A program made the position numbers and the translations under genes. Source: Bacteroidales bacterium (GTDB lineage Bacteria > Bacteroidota > Bacteroidia > Bacteroidales > UBA10428). Taken from it: a DNA stretch of 49,238 nucleotides. The stretch's first letter is position 1. Every line of letters begins with the position of its first letter. Location of the stretch: contig JAFGIP010000055.1 in assembly GCA_016929525.1 (NCBI GenBank), positions 1 through 49,238 on the forward strand. Reading direction: 5' to 3'. Positions 1 through 8,401 of this stretch are shown here, one piece after another. The notes beneath the pieces were generated by a model that was not told the DNA's origin, did not search any database, and saw nothing but the letters and a program-made list of their open reading frames with translations.

Positions 1-91
1 ATGATTGGCCAACCATTTTAAATCAATTAACAATTATATTTGAAAATAGAATTTAAAGGGATGACACACTTAAATGAACACTCCCGAGTTA

Positions 92-901
92 TTAATGATT
101 AAGGGAAATAACAACAAAGGCTTCAGCCGGAAGAGCCCTGTAAATGGTCCTGAGATCATCAACAGGTATACTTATTTTAACTGTAGGGCTATATTCTTGT
201 TTTTTTAAACTGATGAATCTGCCTAAAGCCTTTACGGATCCGGAAACTTGAATCCTTTTATAAAACCAAAATCTTACCCATTTGTTTTTAAAGCCTGCTT
301 TATATTCCTGCTCAAATATCAGTTTAATTCCATATTCAAGCTTAAACTGAACGAATGCCGGGTTTTGAAACAGTGTATCCGGTTTCCATGCATTTAAAAT
401 AGCCTCTAAGGTGTCTTTGGGGGCATGACGCACAACTACTGGTTCTTTAACAATTGTTGCAAACTGTGAATTTATTTTAAGGGGTTGTTCGAACAACTTA
501 ATATACTGTTTATTGGTCAGTTGATTAAACAATTTATCCTCTTCAAACCTGTTAGTACGAGCCTGGTGTATTTTAACTCCTTTAATGTAGAGACAAACAG
601 TGCTATCGCTCAAATTAACTGTCATCTGAATTGAATCTTTTTCTGATAGCTTAAGCAAGGCTTCTCTGAAGGTCTTTTCTTTGACCATTTCAGATAAATC
701 CGGATGATCCCATATACTGTCAAACTCAGCATTAAATAAAGAGTCTTCCGATGCAGGTCTTCTAAACTCATTTATTTTATGTAAAGGGGAAACAGCAACC
801 TGAACCAATAATGTAAATAAAATAATTAGAACCGGGTACAGAATCCTTTGTAAAAGGTTTAGATTCTTAATATTATCAATAACTCTCTTAGCTAATTGCA
901 T
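92..901 (-). CDS. membrane-anchored, probably catalytically inactive L,D-transpeptidase-like protein
   Basis: This is the last gene of the minus-strand L,D-transpeptidase cluster, 10 bases after the previous stop. The reading frame extends upstream to 976, but that would overlap the preceding gene; the ATG at 901 gives a 269-residue protein with one N-terminal membrane segment (about residues 18-38). Two stretches resemble the YkuD fold of its neighbours: SDSTVCLYIKGVKIHQA (like the neighbour's ASNEFSLYKGTQVIKS) and the C-terminal DDLRTIYRALPAEAFVVI (like ENLELVYRSLSVGSKVFI). The catalytic HGC(I/A)RL-type motif is absent. I infer a degenerate YkuD-like protein facing the periplasm, perhaps a partner or regulator of the active enzymes. 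The similarity was aligned by eye only, so the call is tentative; a plain hypothetical protein is the alternative. Confidence 0.6.
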   Translation of the reverse strand: MQLAKRVIDNIKNLNLLQRILYPVLIILFTLLVQVAVSPLHKINEFRRPASEDSLFNAEFDSIWDHPDLSEMVKEKTFREALLKLSEKDSIQMTVNLSDSTVCLYIKGVKIHQARTNRFEEDKLFNQLTNKQYIKLFEQPLKINSQFATIVKEPVVVRHAPKDTLEAILNAWKPDTLFQNPAFVQFKLEYGIKLIFEQEYKAGFKNKWVRFWFYKRIQVSGSVKALGRFISLKKQEYSPTVKISIPVDDLRTIYRALPAEAFVVISLNH

Positions 902-911
902 ACTACAGATA

Positions 912-1673
912 TTAATAAATGAATACTTTGGAACCAACTGAAAGTGATCTGTAAACCAGCTCGAGGTTTTCGTCATTCAATCTTATACAACCGTGGGTTA
1001 CAGGTAAGCCCAAAAATCGCTGATACAAGGTGCCATGTATAAGATACCCATGTCCCAGACTGAGGGCATAATCACCTAAAACCCCATACTCGAAACGTGA
1101 ATAATGATTAGCTGACGGAACAGGTATCCCTTCTTCAATAAAAGCCCAGTCAGGTTTTTTCCAGACCGGTGAAGTAGTTTTATACTGAATCCTGAATTCA
1201 CCTTTGGGTGTTTTAAACATCCATTGTTGCTGGTCTCCGTTTTTTAAAAGTATATAACTTCCTGTTGAACATTTATCAGATTTTATTACCTGAGTCCCTT
1301 TATATAATGAAAACTCATTTGAAGCACTGTTAATGACCAGATAATATGATCTCGGTGTTTTTACAACTAGTTTTTTATCGAGAAGAATGATCTCTTTTTT
1401 AATTCTTTCCTGAGCATTATTAATCTCATCCAGACTAATATTAACGACATCATTTTTAAAATTCATATTTAGCATAATAATAAGTCGGATAAATAAAGGG
1501 ATTATGAATATCAGGGCAATTGAAAATATTTCCGGATAATAACTTTTAACTAACAACAGGGCTTTGTCAATCAATATTCCGATATAACTCAGTGCTCTGC
1601 TTTTGAATATAATGATTATTTCAACCTGTTTCTTAATGAATTCTGGTCGAAAAATACTGTTTAAATTCTTCAT
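912..1673 (-). CDS. L,D-transpeptidase (YkuD domain), membrane-anchored
   Basis: A 253-residue protein with one membrane segment (about residues 49-70) followed by a YkuD catalytic domain (about 105-253). The active-site block reads HGTLYQRFLGLPVTHGCIRL, containing the conserved His and the SHGCIRL-type nucleophilic cysteine. Enzymes of this family form 3-3 crosslinks in peptidoglycan or attach proteins to it, acting in the periplasm. Its ATG overlaps the stop of the upstream gene by four bases (ATGA), so the two are almost certainly translationally coupled. The family is secure; whether it makes crosslinks, anchors a protein or trims is not visible. Confidence 0.9.
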   Translation of the reverse strand: MKNLNSIFRPEFIKKQVEIIIIFKSRALSYIGILIDKALLLVKSYYPEIFSIALIFIIPLFIRLIIMLNMNFKNDVVNISLDEINNAQERIKKEIILLDKKLVVKTPRSYYLVINSASNEFSLYKGTQVIKSDKCSTGSYILLKNGDQQQWMFKTPKGEFRIQYKTTSPVWKKPDWAFIEEGIPVPSANHYSRFEYGVLGDYALSLGHGYLIHGTLYQRFLGLPVTHGCIRLNDENLELVYRSLSVGSKVFIY

Positions 1674-2779
1674 TGTTTATATGAAAATAATTCATGCAAA
1701 GGCTTAACAGACCCTACAATGGTAACCTTTGTTCCTTCAGTGCAAACTGAATACAGAATGTCCATATCGAAATTGGTCAGGGCAATGCAACCGTCAGTCC
1801 AGTCAATCCCCTTTCCTCCGTTTCCATGTATTTCAATCAGGTTGCCTATTTCAGCGTCCTGCTTAATAACCCCGTTTTTTTTATTAAGCAAAAACCGCTT
1901 TTTATCTTCTTCGTTTGGGTAATCAATTAAAAAAGCTTTATAATAACGGGTAGCTCCATTTGTTTTTTTACTCACAATCTTATATAAACCTTCAGGTGTC
2001 GATTTATCTCCCTGTTGATTTTTATCGCCTATCCAGTTGACTCCCAGTTCAATTTTAAAGTCGTGAATCCTTCTGCCATTTTTATAAAGAATACATTTCC
2101 GGTTATATTTGTCAACAATAATGCAAAAAGTCTTATGCTTTTTTGAACTGGAAATTGTTTGGTCAATCCAAGACTGCCATAATTCATATTGTTCGAAATA
2201 TTTTACGAGCTTGTTCTCATATTTTTTGCTCAACACTGTTATTAATGTTTCTAAAGATTCAAGTTTCGATTTGCACAAATAATAATTGGCCTGACTGTAA
2301 GCCAGGATTCCTTCATTTAAGAGTAATTTGCTTTTAGCAAGTTCTTCCCTATCTTCACTGCTTAACGGCAGGTTCCCGAATCTTTTATCAAAATTCTGCA
2401 CTTTCTTTTCAAGAACAGGTATCCAGGTTCTAAGCATTTCTTCAATACCAAGGATTCTGTTATTAGTTGTAACAATTGCCCTGTTTGCAAGCTTCAAAGA
2501 AAGTTCAGAAAATTCCCTTGCCTGATCATAATTTCGGAATATGATCAGTTTCTCATTTTCCTTTTGCCATGCTGCCATTGCTGAATCATAATAATCTACC
2601 GCATTCTGAAAGAGATTTTGAGCATGCAAATTTGCATTTATTTTCATGGCTTCTGTGATCTGTCTCCTTGCTTGGTCGATTTCACTTAATGGTGGTTCTT
2701 TAACAAATACTTTGATTAAAGTAACTGCAAAGAGAACAATTGGAATAATTATGAGAATATAAAGAAGGCGTTTTTTCAT
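1670..2779 (-). CDS. L,D-transpeptidase with N-terminal helical (DUF4398-like) domain
   Basis: A 369-residue protein: a short membrane anchor (about residues 5-25), a long helical segment (about 30-205), then a YkuD domain (about 215-360). The catalytic region reads EIHGNGGKGIDWTDGCIAL, with the conserved His and a DGC in place of the usual HGC. The start of the helical segment (EIDQARRQITEAMKINANLH) resembles the mature N-terminus of the lipoprotein encoded just upstream (EIDAANAAIEEAKTAGADIY). Expected role is periplasmic peptidoglycan crosslinking or protein attachment. It is translationally coupled to the next L,D-transpeptidase gene. A terminator-like hairpin separates it from the lipoprotein gene, so it probably also has its own transcription or depends on readthrough. 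Confidence 0.87.
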   Translation of the reverse strand: MKKRLLYILIIIPIVLFAVTLIKVFVKEPPLSEIDQARRQITEAMKINANLHAQNLFQNAVDYYDSAMAAWQKENEKLIIFRNYDQAREFSELSLKLANRAIVTTNNRILGIEEMLRTWIPVLEKKVQNFDKRFGNLPLSSEDREELAKSKLLLNEGILAYSQANYYLCKSKLESLETLITVLSKKYENKLVKYFEQYELWQSWIDQTISSSKKHKTFCIIVDKYNRKCILYKNGRRIHDFKIELGVNWIGDKNQQGDKSTPEGLYKIVSKKTNGATRYYKAFLIDYPNEEDKKRFLLNKKNGVIKQDAEIGNLIEIHGNGGKGIDWTDGCIALTNFDMDILYSVCTEGTKVTIVGSVKPLHELFSYKQ

Positions 2780-2801
2780 AGTGAAATTTATATGCTTTTA
2801 T

Positions 2802-2830
2802 AAAAAACCCCGACTGGCAACCAATCGGGG
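2802..2830 (-). terminator. Rho-independent terminator after the lipoprotein gene
   Basis: On the minus strand a GC-rich stem CCCCGA/TCGGGG, extended inside by TGG/CCA around a three-base loop, is followed directly by six T. It lies 26 bases after the stop of the lipoprotein gene. Confidence 0.85.
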
Positions 2831-2855
2831 AAGTTCATCATATTCGCAACCACGC

Positions 2856-3470
2856 TTACGATTTTTTGCCTTTTACATTTGCTTTATATTTGGCAATTAC
2901 CTCGGTTAACTCTGCATTGATTGAGTTCGCTTTTTCTTTTGCAGCTTTTGCTTTATCAAGAGCTGTAAGGTATTCACCACTTTCAAGCATACTATTTGCT
3001 TCATTAATGCTGGTTTCAACAGCATTGAGTTCATCTTTTATTGCAACAAGTGCAGAAGTGCCTTCTTTACCCTTCGGAGCCTCAAGTATTAACTGACGAT
3101 TAGTTTCTACCAATGTTTTTACTTCGGCAATGGTATTTTCAATCTCAGTTTTAAGTTCTGCCTTACGGGTTTCAGTTTTTTGTTTAACTTCCTGAGCGTA
3201 TGCAGTTATACCTGACAACTGATCTTTTAAAGTCGAATAATTCTTGATGAATTTTGATTTCTGTGCTTCAATGTTGGCCATAACAGCATTCAAAGAATCT
3301 TGCAAGGCAATATAATCTTCATGGACATAAATATCAGCACCTGCAGTTTTAGCTTCTTCGATCGCAGCATTAGCTGCATCAATTTCAGCCTGTGGCACTT
3401 TTGAGCAACTTGCTAATAAAAGCGCAGTAAGAACTAAGGTTAAAAAACCCAAAGAAAATTTGTTTTTCAT
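2856..3470 (-). CDS. helical coiled-coil outer-membrane lipoprotein
   Basis: A 204-residue protein with a lipoprotein signal peptide ending in the lipobox LLASC (Cys22). The rest is almost entirely charged/alanine-rich helix with heptad character and many Lys and Glu, ending in KANVKGKKS. The first 40 mature residues resemble the helical domain of the L,D-transpeptidase encoded downstream, in the style of DUF4398-type proteins. It sits directly upstream of the L,D-transpeptidase cluster and is followed by a strong terminator, which suggests separate and possibly abundant expression. A structural envelope role or a link to peptidoglycan is an inference from position and shape; no enzymatic motif is present. 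Confidence 0.75.
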   Translation of the reverse strand: MKNKFSLGFLTLVLTALLLASCSKVPQAEIDAANAAIEEAKTAGADIYVHEDYIALQDSLNAVMANIEAQKSKFIKNYSTLKDQLSGITAYAQEVKQKTETRKAELKTEIENTIAEVKTLVETNRQLILEAPKGKEGTSALVAIKDELNAVETSINEANSMLESGEYLTALDKAKAAKEKANSINAELTEVIAKYKANVKGKKS

Positions 3471-3553
3471 TTAATTAAGTGATTAATCGTTTAAAATTTT
3501 TTGATTTTTGATATTAAGACGGTCAATAGGGTTAAGGTAACAAACAATACTAA

Positions 3554-3988
3554 TTATTTTTCATTCTTAAGTATCTCAATGTTTTTACCTTCATAATCAC
3601 TTTTTAAAACAACCGTCTTATTATTATTCTCAATATTAATTCTGATAAAACTTTCAGAGCTGTTTGTTTCGACCTTCTCGCAGTATGAAATTATTCCATA
3701 GGGAAAATTATTACTCACATACTCTTGCAATACTGAAGTTAAATCCAGTTCCGATATAACTTCTGAGGTTTCCTTCCATAATCCTTCATTATCAAATACA
3801 GCAGTACAAAAACTTCCATTTAAATAGAATTCTACAAAAAACAGATCGTTTTCCCCATACCAGTTATCAATTTTTGTATTAGGGTATTTACTCTTGAAGG
3901 CTGATTCTATCTTTTGAGGAAAGAACTCATTCTGAGCGTATAAGGTTACGCTAAGTATTAAAAAAGCAAATAATATTATATTTTTCAT
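3554..3988 (-). CDS. secreted PepSY-like protein
   Basis: A 144-residue protein with a Sec signal peptide (cleavage near TLYAQ/NE). The mature part has the PepSY-like (PF11396/DUF2874-type) pattern: a start such as PQKIESAFKSKYPNTKIDNW, then a beta hairpin (FFVEFYLNGSFCTAVFDNEG), then an E/D-rich helix and a second beta unit. Such proteins are common and secreted in Bacteroidota; their molecular role is mostly unknown. It is divergent from the ECF sigma gene 69 bases away, so the two may share a regulatory region. Confidence 0.7.
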   Translation of the reverse strand: MKNIILFAFLILSVTLYAQNEFFPQKIESAFKSKYPNTKIDNWYGENDLFFVEFYLNGSFCTAVFDNEGLWKETSEVISELDLTSVLQEYVSNNFPYGIISYCEKVETNSSESFIRINIENNNKTVVLKSDYEGKNIEILKNEK

Positions 3989-4030
3989 ATGATAAAGAAT
4001 TAATGTTATAACTATTAAGACGATTCAATT

Positions 4031-4038
4031 TAAATTTG
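4031..4038 (+). promoter_or_regulatory. candidate -7 element (TAnnTTTG) for the ECF sigma gene
   Basis: TAAATTTG, a perfect match to the Bacteroidota -7 consensus, lies 20 bases before the ATG of the sigma gene. No clear TTTG was seen at the -33 position, so this could be a weak or activated promoter. Confidence 0.4.
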
Positions 4039-4057
4039 TAACACCTATTTAAAAAAA

Positions 4058-4627
4058 ATGAGAGACGAATCTCTGAAATCTCTAAGTGATACTGAAATTA
4101 TCAACAGAATCAGAACTGACAATGTGACCAAGTATTTTGAGATTCTGTACAACCGTTATCATAAGAAGGTTTTGGATAAATGTTACAGCTTTGTTAAAAA
4201 CAGACAGACTGCCGAAGAACTGACAGAAGATATTTTTTCAAAAACATATGAGAAACTGCCTTCATTCAAACAGCTCTCCTCTTTTTCTTCATGGCTGTAT
4301 TCAATAACCTATAATCATTGTATTGATTATCTGCGAGAAAAGAAAATACTTCATTACCCTAACTGGAGTCGTGAAAATGAGATACCTGAAATAATTGATG
4401 AAACTGAAGAAAATTTTGAATATATCAATTATGAAAACCTGCTTGTGATCCTCGAATTAATTCATACTGAAGAAAAGGCGCTGCTGCTTATGAAATACAA
4501 GGACGATTTATCAATGAAGCAGATAAGTGCAGCGCTAAGAATAAGCGAAGATGCAGCTAAAATGAGACTTAAAAGAGCTAGGACAAGGGTTATATACTTA
4601 TATAAAGAGAAATTTCTGAATAATTAG
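4058..4627 (+). CDS. ECF-type RNA polymerase sigma factor
   Basis: A 189-residue sigma-70 family protein. Region 2 is visible at about residues 20-90 (EILYNRYHKKVLDKCYSF, AEELTEDIFSKTYEKLPSF, SWLYSITYNHCIDYLREKK) and region 4 at about 130-180 (ALLLMKYKDDLSMKQISAAL, SEDAAKMRLKRARTRV). It directs RNA polymerase to a specific promoter set. No classical FecR-like anti-sigma gene is next to it; instead PepSY-like proteins lie on both sides. Start: ATG with a TAnnTTTG box just upstream. Its signal and regulon cannot be read from the sequence. Confidence 0.92.
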   Translation: MRDESLKSLSDTEIINRIRTDNVTKYFEILYNRYHKKVLDKCYSFVKNRQTAEELTEDIFSKTYEKLPSFKQLSSFSSWLYSITYNHCIDYLREKKILHYPNWSRENEIPEIIDETEENFEYINYENLLVILELIHTEEKALLLMKYKDDLSMKQISAALRISEDAAKMRLKRARTRVIYLYKEKFLNN

Positions 4628-4678
4628 AATTTGTTACTTATATATAGTTGTCACGTCAAGATATAAATTGAAGTTAAA

Positions 4679-5077
4679 ATGGATGATTTTCTGAAAAAAG
4701 TTATTGAAGGAAGCGGAATCGAGCCATCAACAGTATGTCTGGACGCTTTTAATCAAAACTTTGAAAATGCTGTAAATGTGGAATGGTTTAGCAGAGGGGA
4801 GTATTTCGAGGCTATTTTCTATAAAGATAACCTAGAACATATTGCCATGTTTAATTTAAACGGCGGACTTATAGAATATAAAGTTAATCTGCCGAAAGAA
4901 TTTCTTCCGGAAACGATAAAAAATATGTTGGAAGAAAAAGGTGAAATTATGAATGTAGTAATGATAAATAAAGGCAATACGGTTGAATATGAGGTTATAG
5001 TAAGAGACAAAGAACTGAACCGTATATTGGTTATTATTTCAGAAATTGGCAGGATTCAGGAGGAAAGAAAATTATAA
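4679..5077 (+). CDS. PepSY-like protein without signal peptide
   Basis: A 132-residue protein 51 bases downstream of the sigma gene on the same strand. It has no signal peptide or membrane segment. The central part (AFNQNFENAVNVEWFSRG, then YFEAIFYKDNLEHIAMFNLN) follows the same hairpin pattern as the secreted PepSY-like protein on the other side of the sigma gene. It is probably cytoplasmic and co-transcribed with the sigma factor, so a regulatory relation (possibly anti-sigma-like) is worth considering, but nothing in the sequence proves it. Confidence 0.6.
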   Translation: MDDFLKKVIEGSGIEPSTVCLDAFNQNFENAVNVEWFSRGEYFEAIFYKDNLEHIAMFNLNGGLIEYKVNLPKEFLPETIKNMLEEKGEIMNVVMINKGNTVEYEVIVRDKELNRILVIISEIGRIQEERKL

Positions 5078-5101
5078 GCCTTTATGCATTTAAAATAAAA
5101 A

Positions 5102-5799
5102 ATGAAAGGCACAGCACAAAATACAAAGAAACTAAAACAACTAAGTCTTTCCTGACTGATCATAACACCTGGAATTGTATATGGTGATATAGGAACATCT
5201 CCATTATACGTTGTTAAAGCTATTTTTGGAAATATACAGTTAATCGACCAAAATATCATTTTGGGTAGTGTTTCATGCATATTTTGGACATTAACTATTC
5301 AGACCACTTTAAAATATGTACTGATTACTTTAAATGTAAGCAACATAGGGCTGATATTTATTGGTTTCTGCATACCGAAATACTGGACGAGCCATATACC
5401 TGCGAATATAAAGTAACACCTTTATCACAGGGGAAAATCATTAAGGTGAATTTATACCTGGGCTTTAAGGTTGAATCGCGGATAAATTTGTTATTCAGAA
5501 AAATAAGGGAGGATATGTCAAAAATCAATGAAATTCAGTCAGTATCTCAATATCCGTCTTTAAAAGATGTTCCTGTCTCCTGGGACTGCAGATATTTTAT
5601 AATTAACAGGGCCTTGACCTCAGATCATGCATTTAATTTCCGGGAAAGGTTAATTATGTCGATGAGTGACCTGTTCAGGTACATTGCTATTCCCGAGTCC
5701 AAGTCTTATCTTATCGACTCGAGGAATTTTATTTTCGAAAAAGTACCGCTGGGTAAACCCGGTAAGTTAAATTTTCCTTTAAAACGAAGACCAGCATAA
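5102..5799 (+). pseudogene. kup: Kup-type potassium transporter, internally deleted remnant
   Basis: The 5' part, from ATG 5102, encodes the start of a Kup/HAK potassium transporter: [20 protein letters not shown] followed by a helix ending in [11 protein letters not shown]. It carries an in-frame TGA at 5153. From about 5335, in another frame, the conserved Kup C-terminal region appears ([20 protein letters not shown], then LGFKVESRINLLFRK) and continues to the normal C-terminus at 5799 (FIFEKVPLG). Intact family members are about 600-650 residues; nearly all of the membrane core (roughly 1.2 kb) is missing. Stop codon, frame change and deletion together make this a dead gene. The 175-codon open frame at the 3' end is only the remnant of its cytoplasmic tail. 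Confidence 0.88.
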
Positions 5800-5896
5800 T
5801 AAGATCATTTCACCTAAAATTGAATAATAAATCCATCATTTTATAGTTACCACTATCTCAAGGTTACGTCTAAATATTGAATTAAATATTAAAATT

Positions 5897-6001
5897 ATGT
5901 TATTTGAAGATAGTGCTGAACAAAAACGAGGAAACAGAATCGCCTGGATAATTGGTATGGTCTTAATAACATTATTAATACTGGCATTAATCATTATTTA
6001 A
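5897..6001 (+). CDS. small single-span membrane protein (34 residues)
   Basis: ATG-initiated frame encoding a short charged N-terminus (residues 1-15) and one strongly hydrophobic helix (IAWIIGMVLITLLILALIII). The hydrophobic design is typical of bona fide micro-proteins. It lies alone between the kup remnant and the BASS transporter gene. No known family recognised; it could also be a chance open frame. Confidence 0.45.
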   Translation: MLFEDSAEQKRGNRIAWIIGMVLITLLILALIII

Positions 6002-6145
6002 ATATCTGGGAGCATTATTACTTCTTCTATGATTTATTAAAATTTGTATATTAATTTAAACCTGATTCAATATTCAAACATGATTAATATTTAAACAGCT
6101 TATTGTATATTCAACACTTTGTTAGAATCTGGAAGATACAATTTA

Positions 6146-7072
6146 ATGAACAGGTTTTTACATTACTTTAACAAAGGCATTGTTTTCTGGGTAGCAGGTT
6201 TTGGACTGCTTGCTTTTTTAATACCCGAATCATTTTCCTGGCCCGGAAAATCTATAAATATATTCTTTGCTCTTGCCATGTTTGGTATTGGATTGGTCAT
6301 CAAAGGCGAAGAATATAAAAATATTGCGAAATCACCTCTGAAAATTGCTTTTGGTGTAATCTGCCAGTTCACAATAATGCCATCGCTGGCACTTTTCACC
6401 AGTACATTATTTGGTCTTTCTGAGGCATGGACACTGGGCTTAATTCTTACCGGCGCAGCTCCCGGTGCCATGACCAGCAACGTTATTTCATATCTTTCTA
6501 AAGGAGATGTTGCATATTCGGTATCACTTACTGCCGTTGCAACTTTACTTTGCCCTGTACTAACTCCGTTGTTAACAATGCTTCTGGCAGACACAAAAGT
6601 ACCTGTCCAGTTCTTTCCAATGTTTAAGACAATAATTATGGTCGTGGTGCTGCCTCTTGTATCCGGGTTTCTAATAAGAAAGTACTTTCCTCGGTTTACC
6701 AATACATTAAAAGAATGGCCCTCAACATTGTCAGTTATCGCAATAGTAATGATTACTTCTTATGTTATTGCTGTAAATAAAGAAAACCTGGGGCTTGCAA
6801 CACTGATTATAATTTGTGCTGTTGCATTTCATAATGCCTTTGGAATGATAGCCGGCTATTTTGCAGGTTTTATCGCAAAACTCAGTCACTTACATCGTAA
6901 GACTCTTTCAATTGAAATTGGAATGCAAAATGCCGGTCTTGGAGTTGTTCTGGCTTTAAATCATTTTGAAAAAGCAGTTGCTGTTCCGGCTGCAATATTT
7001 ACTATATGGTGTATTTTTACAGCATCGCTACTGGTTTATGTATGGTCTTTTATTGAAGTCCGGAATCTGTAA
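6146..7072 (+). CDS. bile acid:sodium symporter (BASS) family transporter
   Basis: A polytopic membrane protein of 308 residues from ATG 6146; a TTG at 6119 in the same frame is less likely because it only adds a non-hydrophobic leader. It has about nine to ten membrane helices and BASS-family motifs: TGAAPGAMTSNVISYLSKGD (sodium-site region) and the late IEIGMQNAGLGVVLA (family EXGXQN). Members move bile acids, pantoate, pyruvate or other organic anions with sodium; the substrate here cannot be assigned. The next gene starts four bases after its stop, so they form a unit. Confidence 0.88.
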   Translation: MNRFLHYFNKGIVFWVAGFGLLAFLIPESFSWPGKSINIFFALAMFGIGLVIKGEEYKNIAKSPLKIAFGVICQFTIMPSLALFTSTLFGLSEAWTLGLILTGAAPGAMTSNVISYLSKGDVAYSVSLTAVATLLCPVLTPLLTMLLADTKVPVQFFPMFKTIIMVVVLPLVSGFLIRKYFPRFTNTLKEWPSTLSVIAIVMITSYVIAVNKENLGLATLIIICAVAFHNAFGMIAGYFAGFIAKLSHLHRKTLSIEIGMQNAGLGVVLALNHFEKAVAVPAAIFTIWCIFTASLLVYVWSFIEVRNL

Positions 7073-7075
7073 AAC

Positions 7076-7474
7076 ATGAAAAGAATATTAACGAAAAGAA
7101 ATATCACCCTATTCATAATCCTTATTATCATTACTATACTTGGTTTTGTATCAAAGCTATATAAAGGTCCGCTAGAGCAGACTATTAATGATAAGCTTGC
7201 GGGACTGTTCTATGTTGTTTTCTGGTCACTTCTGACAGGGCTTTTTATTTCTAAGAAAGAAATTAAAATAGTTACTGTTGTGCTGGTTATTACAATCCTG
7301 CTGGAATTCTTTCAATTATATTCCAATCCATTTTTAGCGATAATTCGCAGTTCATACCTTGGAAGGGCTATTATCGGATCACAATTTAGCTGGTTAGATT
7401 TTCCTTTTTATACAACAGGAGCCTTTATTTCGTTGTTAATACTTATAAAGGTTGATAATTTTAACAGAGAATAA
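7076..7474 (+). CDS. DUF2809/VanZ-like small membrane protein
   Basis: A 132-residue protein with about four membrane helices. The features FVSKLYKGPLEQTINDKLAG and VLVITILLEFFQLYSNPFL match the DUF2809 family (small inner-membrane proteins of unknown function). It is almost contiguous with the BASS transporter gene, indicating co-transcription. Confidence 0.75.
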   Translation: MKRILTKRNITLFIILIIITILGFVSKLYKGPLEQTINDKLAGLFYVVFWSLLTGLFISKKEIKIVTVVLVITILLEFFQLYSNPFLAIIRSSYLGRAIIGSQFSWLDFPFYTTGAFISLLILIKVDNFNRE

Positions 7475-7479
7475 CTGTT

Positions 7480-7869
7480 TTAATCTTCAATATCACTGAG
7501 ATGCAAATTGAGTGCTCTGGCTGATATCTGTATTTCCCATACAGATAATCCCAATGAACATATAAGTAACAGAAGGGCCACACCGAAAATAACCTCTGCA
7601 ATAAGCGACAGATCAATATACAGCAAAAACATACAAAAAACGCATAGCAACAGACTTATAATTCCCAGAATCTGCATATATCTTATAAGGCTGATTCTAA
7701 GTCTCAGATTTTTAATTTGTCCGAATAAAATTGCGGTGCGATTTTCCTTATATTTTGCATGCAGATTTCTTACCAGCTGCGCTATTGTAAGAAAACGATT
7801 GGTATATGCTAATAATAAAAGCGATATTGCCGAAAACAATACCGCAGGTGTCGTTAAAGATAGTTTCAT
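7480..7869 (-). CDS. DUF2721 family membrane protein
   Basis: A 129-residue protein from ATG 7869; a TTG five codons upstream is the only longer start. It has an N-terminal helix (TTPAVLFSAISLLLLAYTNR), a cytoplasmic basic loop (AKYKENRTAILFGQIKNLRL) and two further helices, the layout of DUF2721. Function unknown. It is convergent with the DUF2809 gene with only five bases between stops. Confidence 0.75.
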   Translation of the reverse strand: MKLSLTTPAVLFSAISLLLLAYTNRFLTIAQLVRNLHAKYKENRTAILFGQIKNLRLRISLIRYMQILGIISLLLCVFCMFLLYIDLSLIAEVIFGVALLLLICSLGLSVWEIQISARALNLHLSDIED

Positions 7870-7912
7870 GTAGTTTTTTTGCAAAGATAAAAACTACCCG
7901 GAAAAACAGGAT

Positions 7913-8401
7913 CTATTTCAGGTATTTTGCCAGTGTTTCAATAAGAAAAGTATATCTTATTGGCTTAGGTAAAAAATCATCACATCCAACCGCAATACAG
8001 TTTCTCCTGTCCTCTTCCATTGCGAATGCTGTCTGAGCTATTATTATGATATCTTTTCGGAACGATTTAATACTTCGTGTTGCCTCAAGACCATTCATCA
8101 CCGGCATTTTTATATCCATCAGGATCAGGTCTATCTGTGGATTGACTTTTGTCAATTCTACTGCTTCTTTGCCGTTTTTTGCATGTAAAATTTTGGCATT
8201 TGTCTTTAATAATGCAGTTTCCAGATAGACAAAATTTGTATTTTCATCTTCAGCAATCAAGATTGTATAATCCGACCAGTTATATTCTGCATTTGAAGAC
8301 TTAATAACAGGAGAATTTTGAGAATGATTTTTATTCATGAAATGAGTACTTTTCTCTTCACTGGAATTATGTAATCCCAAGGGTTTGGTTAGTAAAAACA
8401 T
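7913..8401 (-). CDS. stand-alone response regulator receiver protein
   Basis: A 162-residue protein with a variable, polar N-terminal extension (residues 1-42) and one receiver domain (about 45-162). Conserved positions are visible: acidic pair E51/D52, phosphoacceptor D96 in LILMDIKMPVMNG, T124, and K146 in LPKPI. There is no output domain, so it would act by protein interaction, as in receiver domains detached from hybrid kinases. A second ATG at 8338 (residue 22) is an equally possible start. No kinase gene lies next to it. Confidence 0.87.
   Translation of the reverse strand: MFLLTKPLGLHNSSEEKSTHFMNKNHSQNSPVIKSSNAEYNWSDYTILIAEDENTNFVYLETALLKTNAKILHAKNGKEAVELTKVNPQIDLILMDIKMPVMNGLEATRSIKSFRKDIIIIAQTAFAMEEDRRNCIAVGCDDFLPKPIRYTFLIETLAKYLK

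Noticed and set aside
5153-5155. In-frame TGA in the kup remnant considered as selenocysteine.
   Set aside because: No SECIS-like structure recognised, and the gene has also lost most of its membrane core and changes frame.
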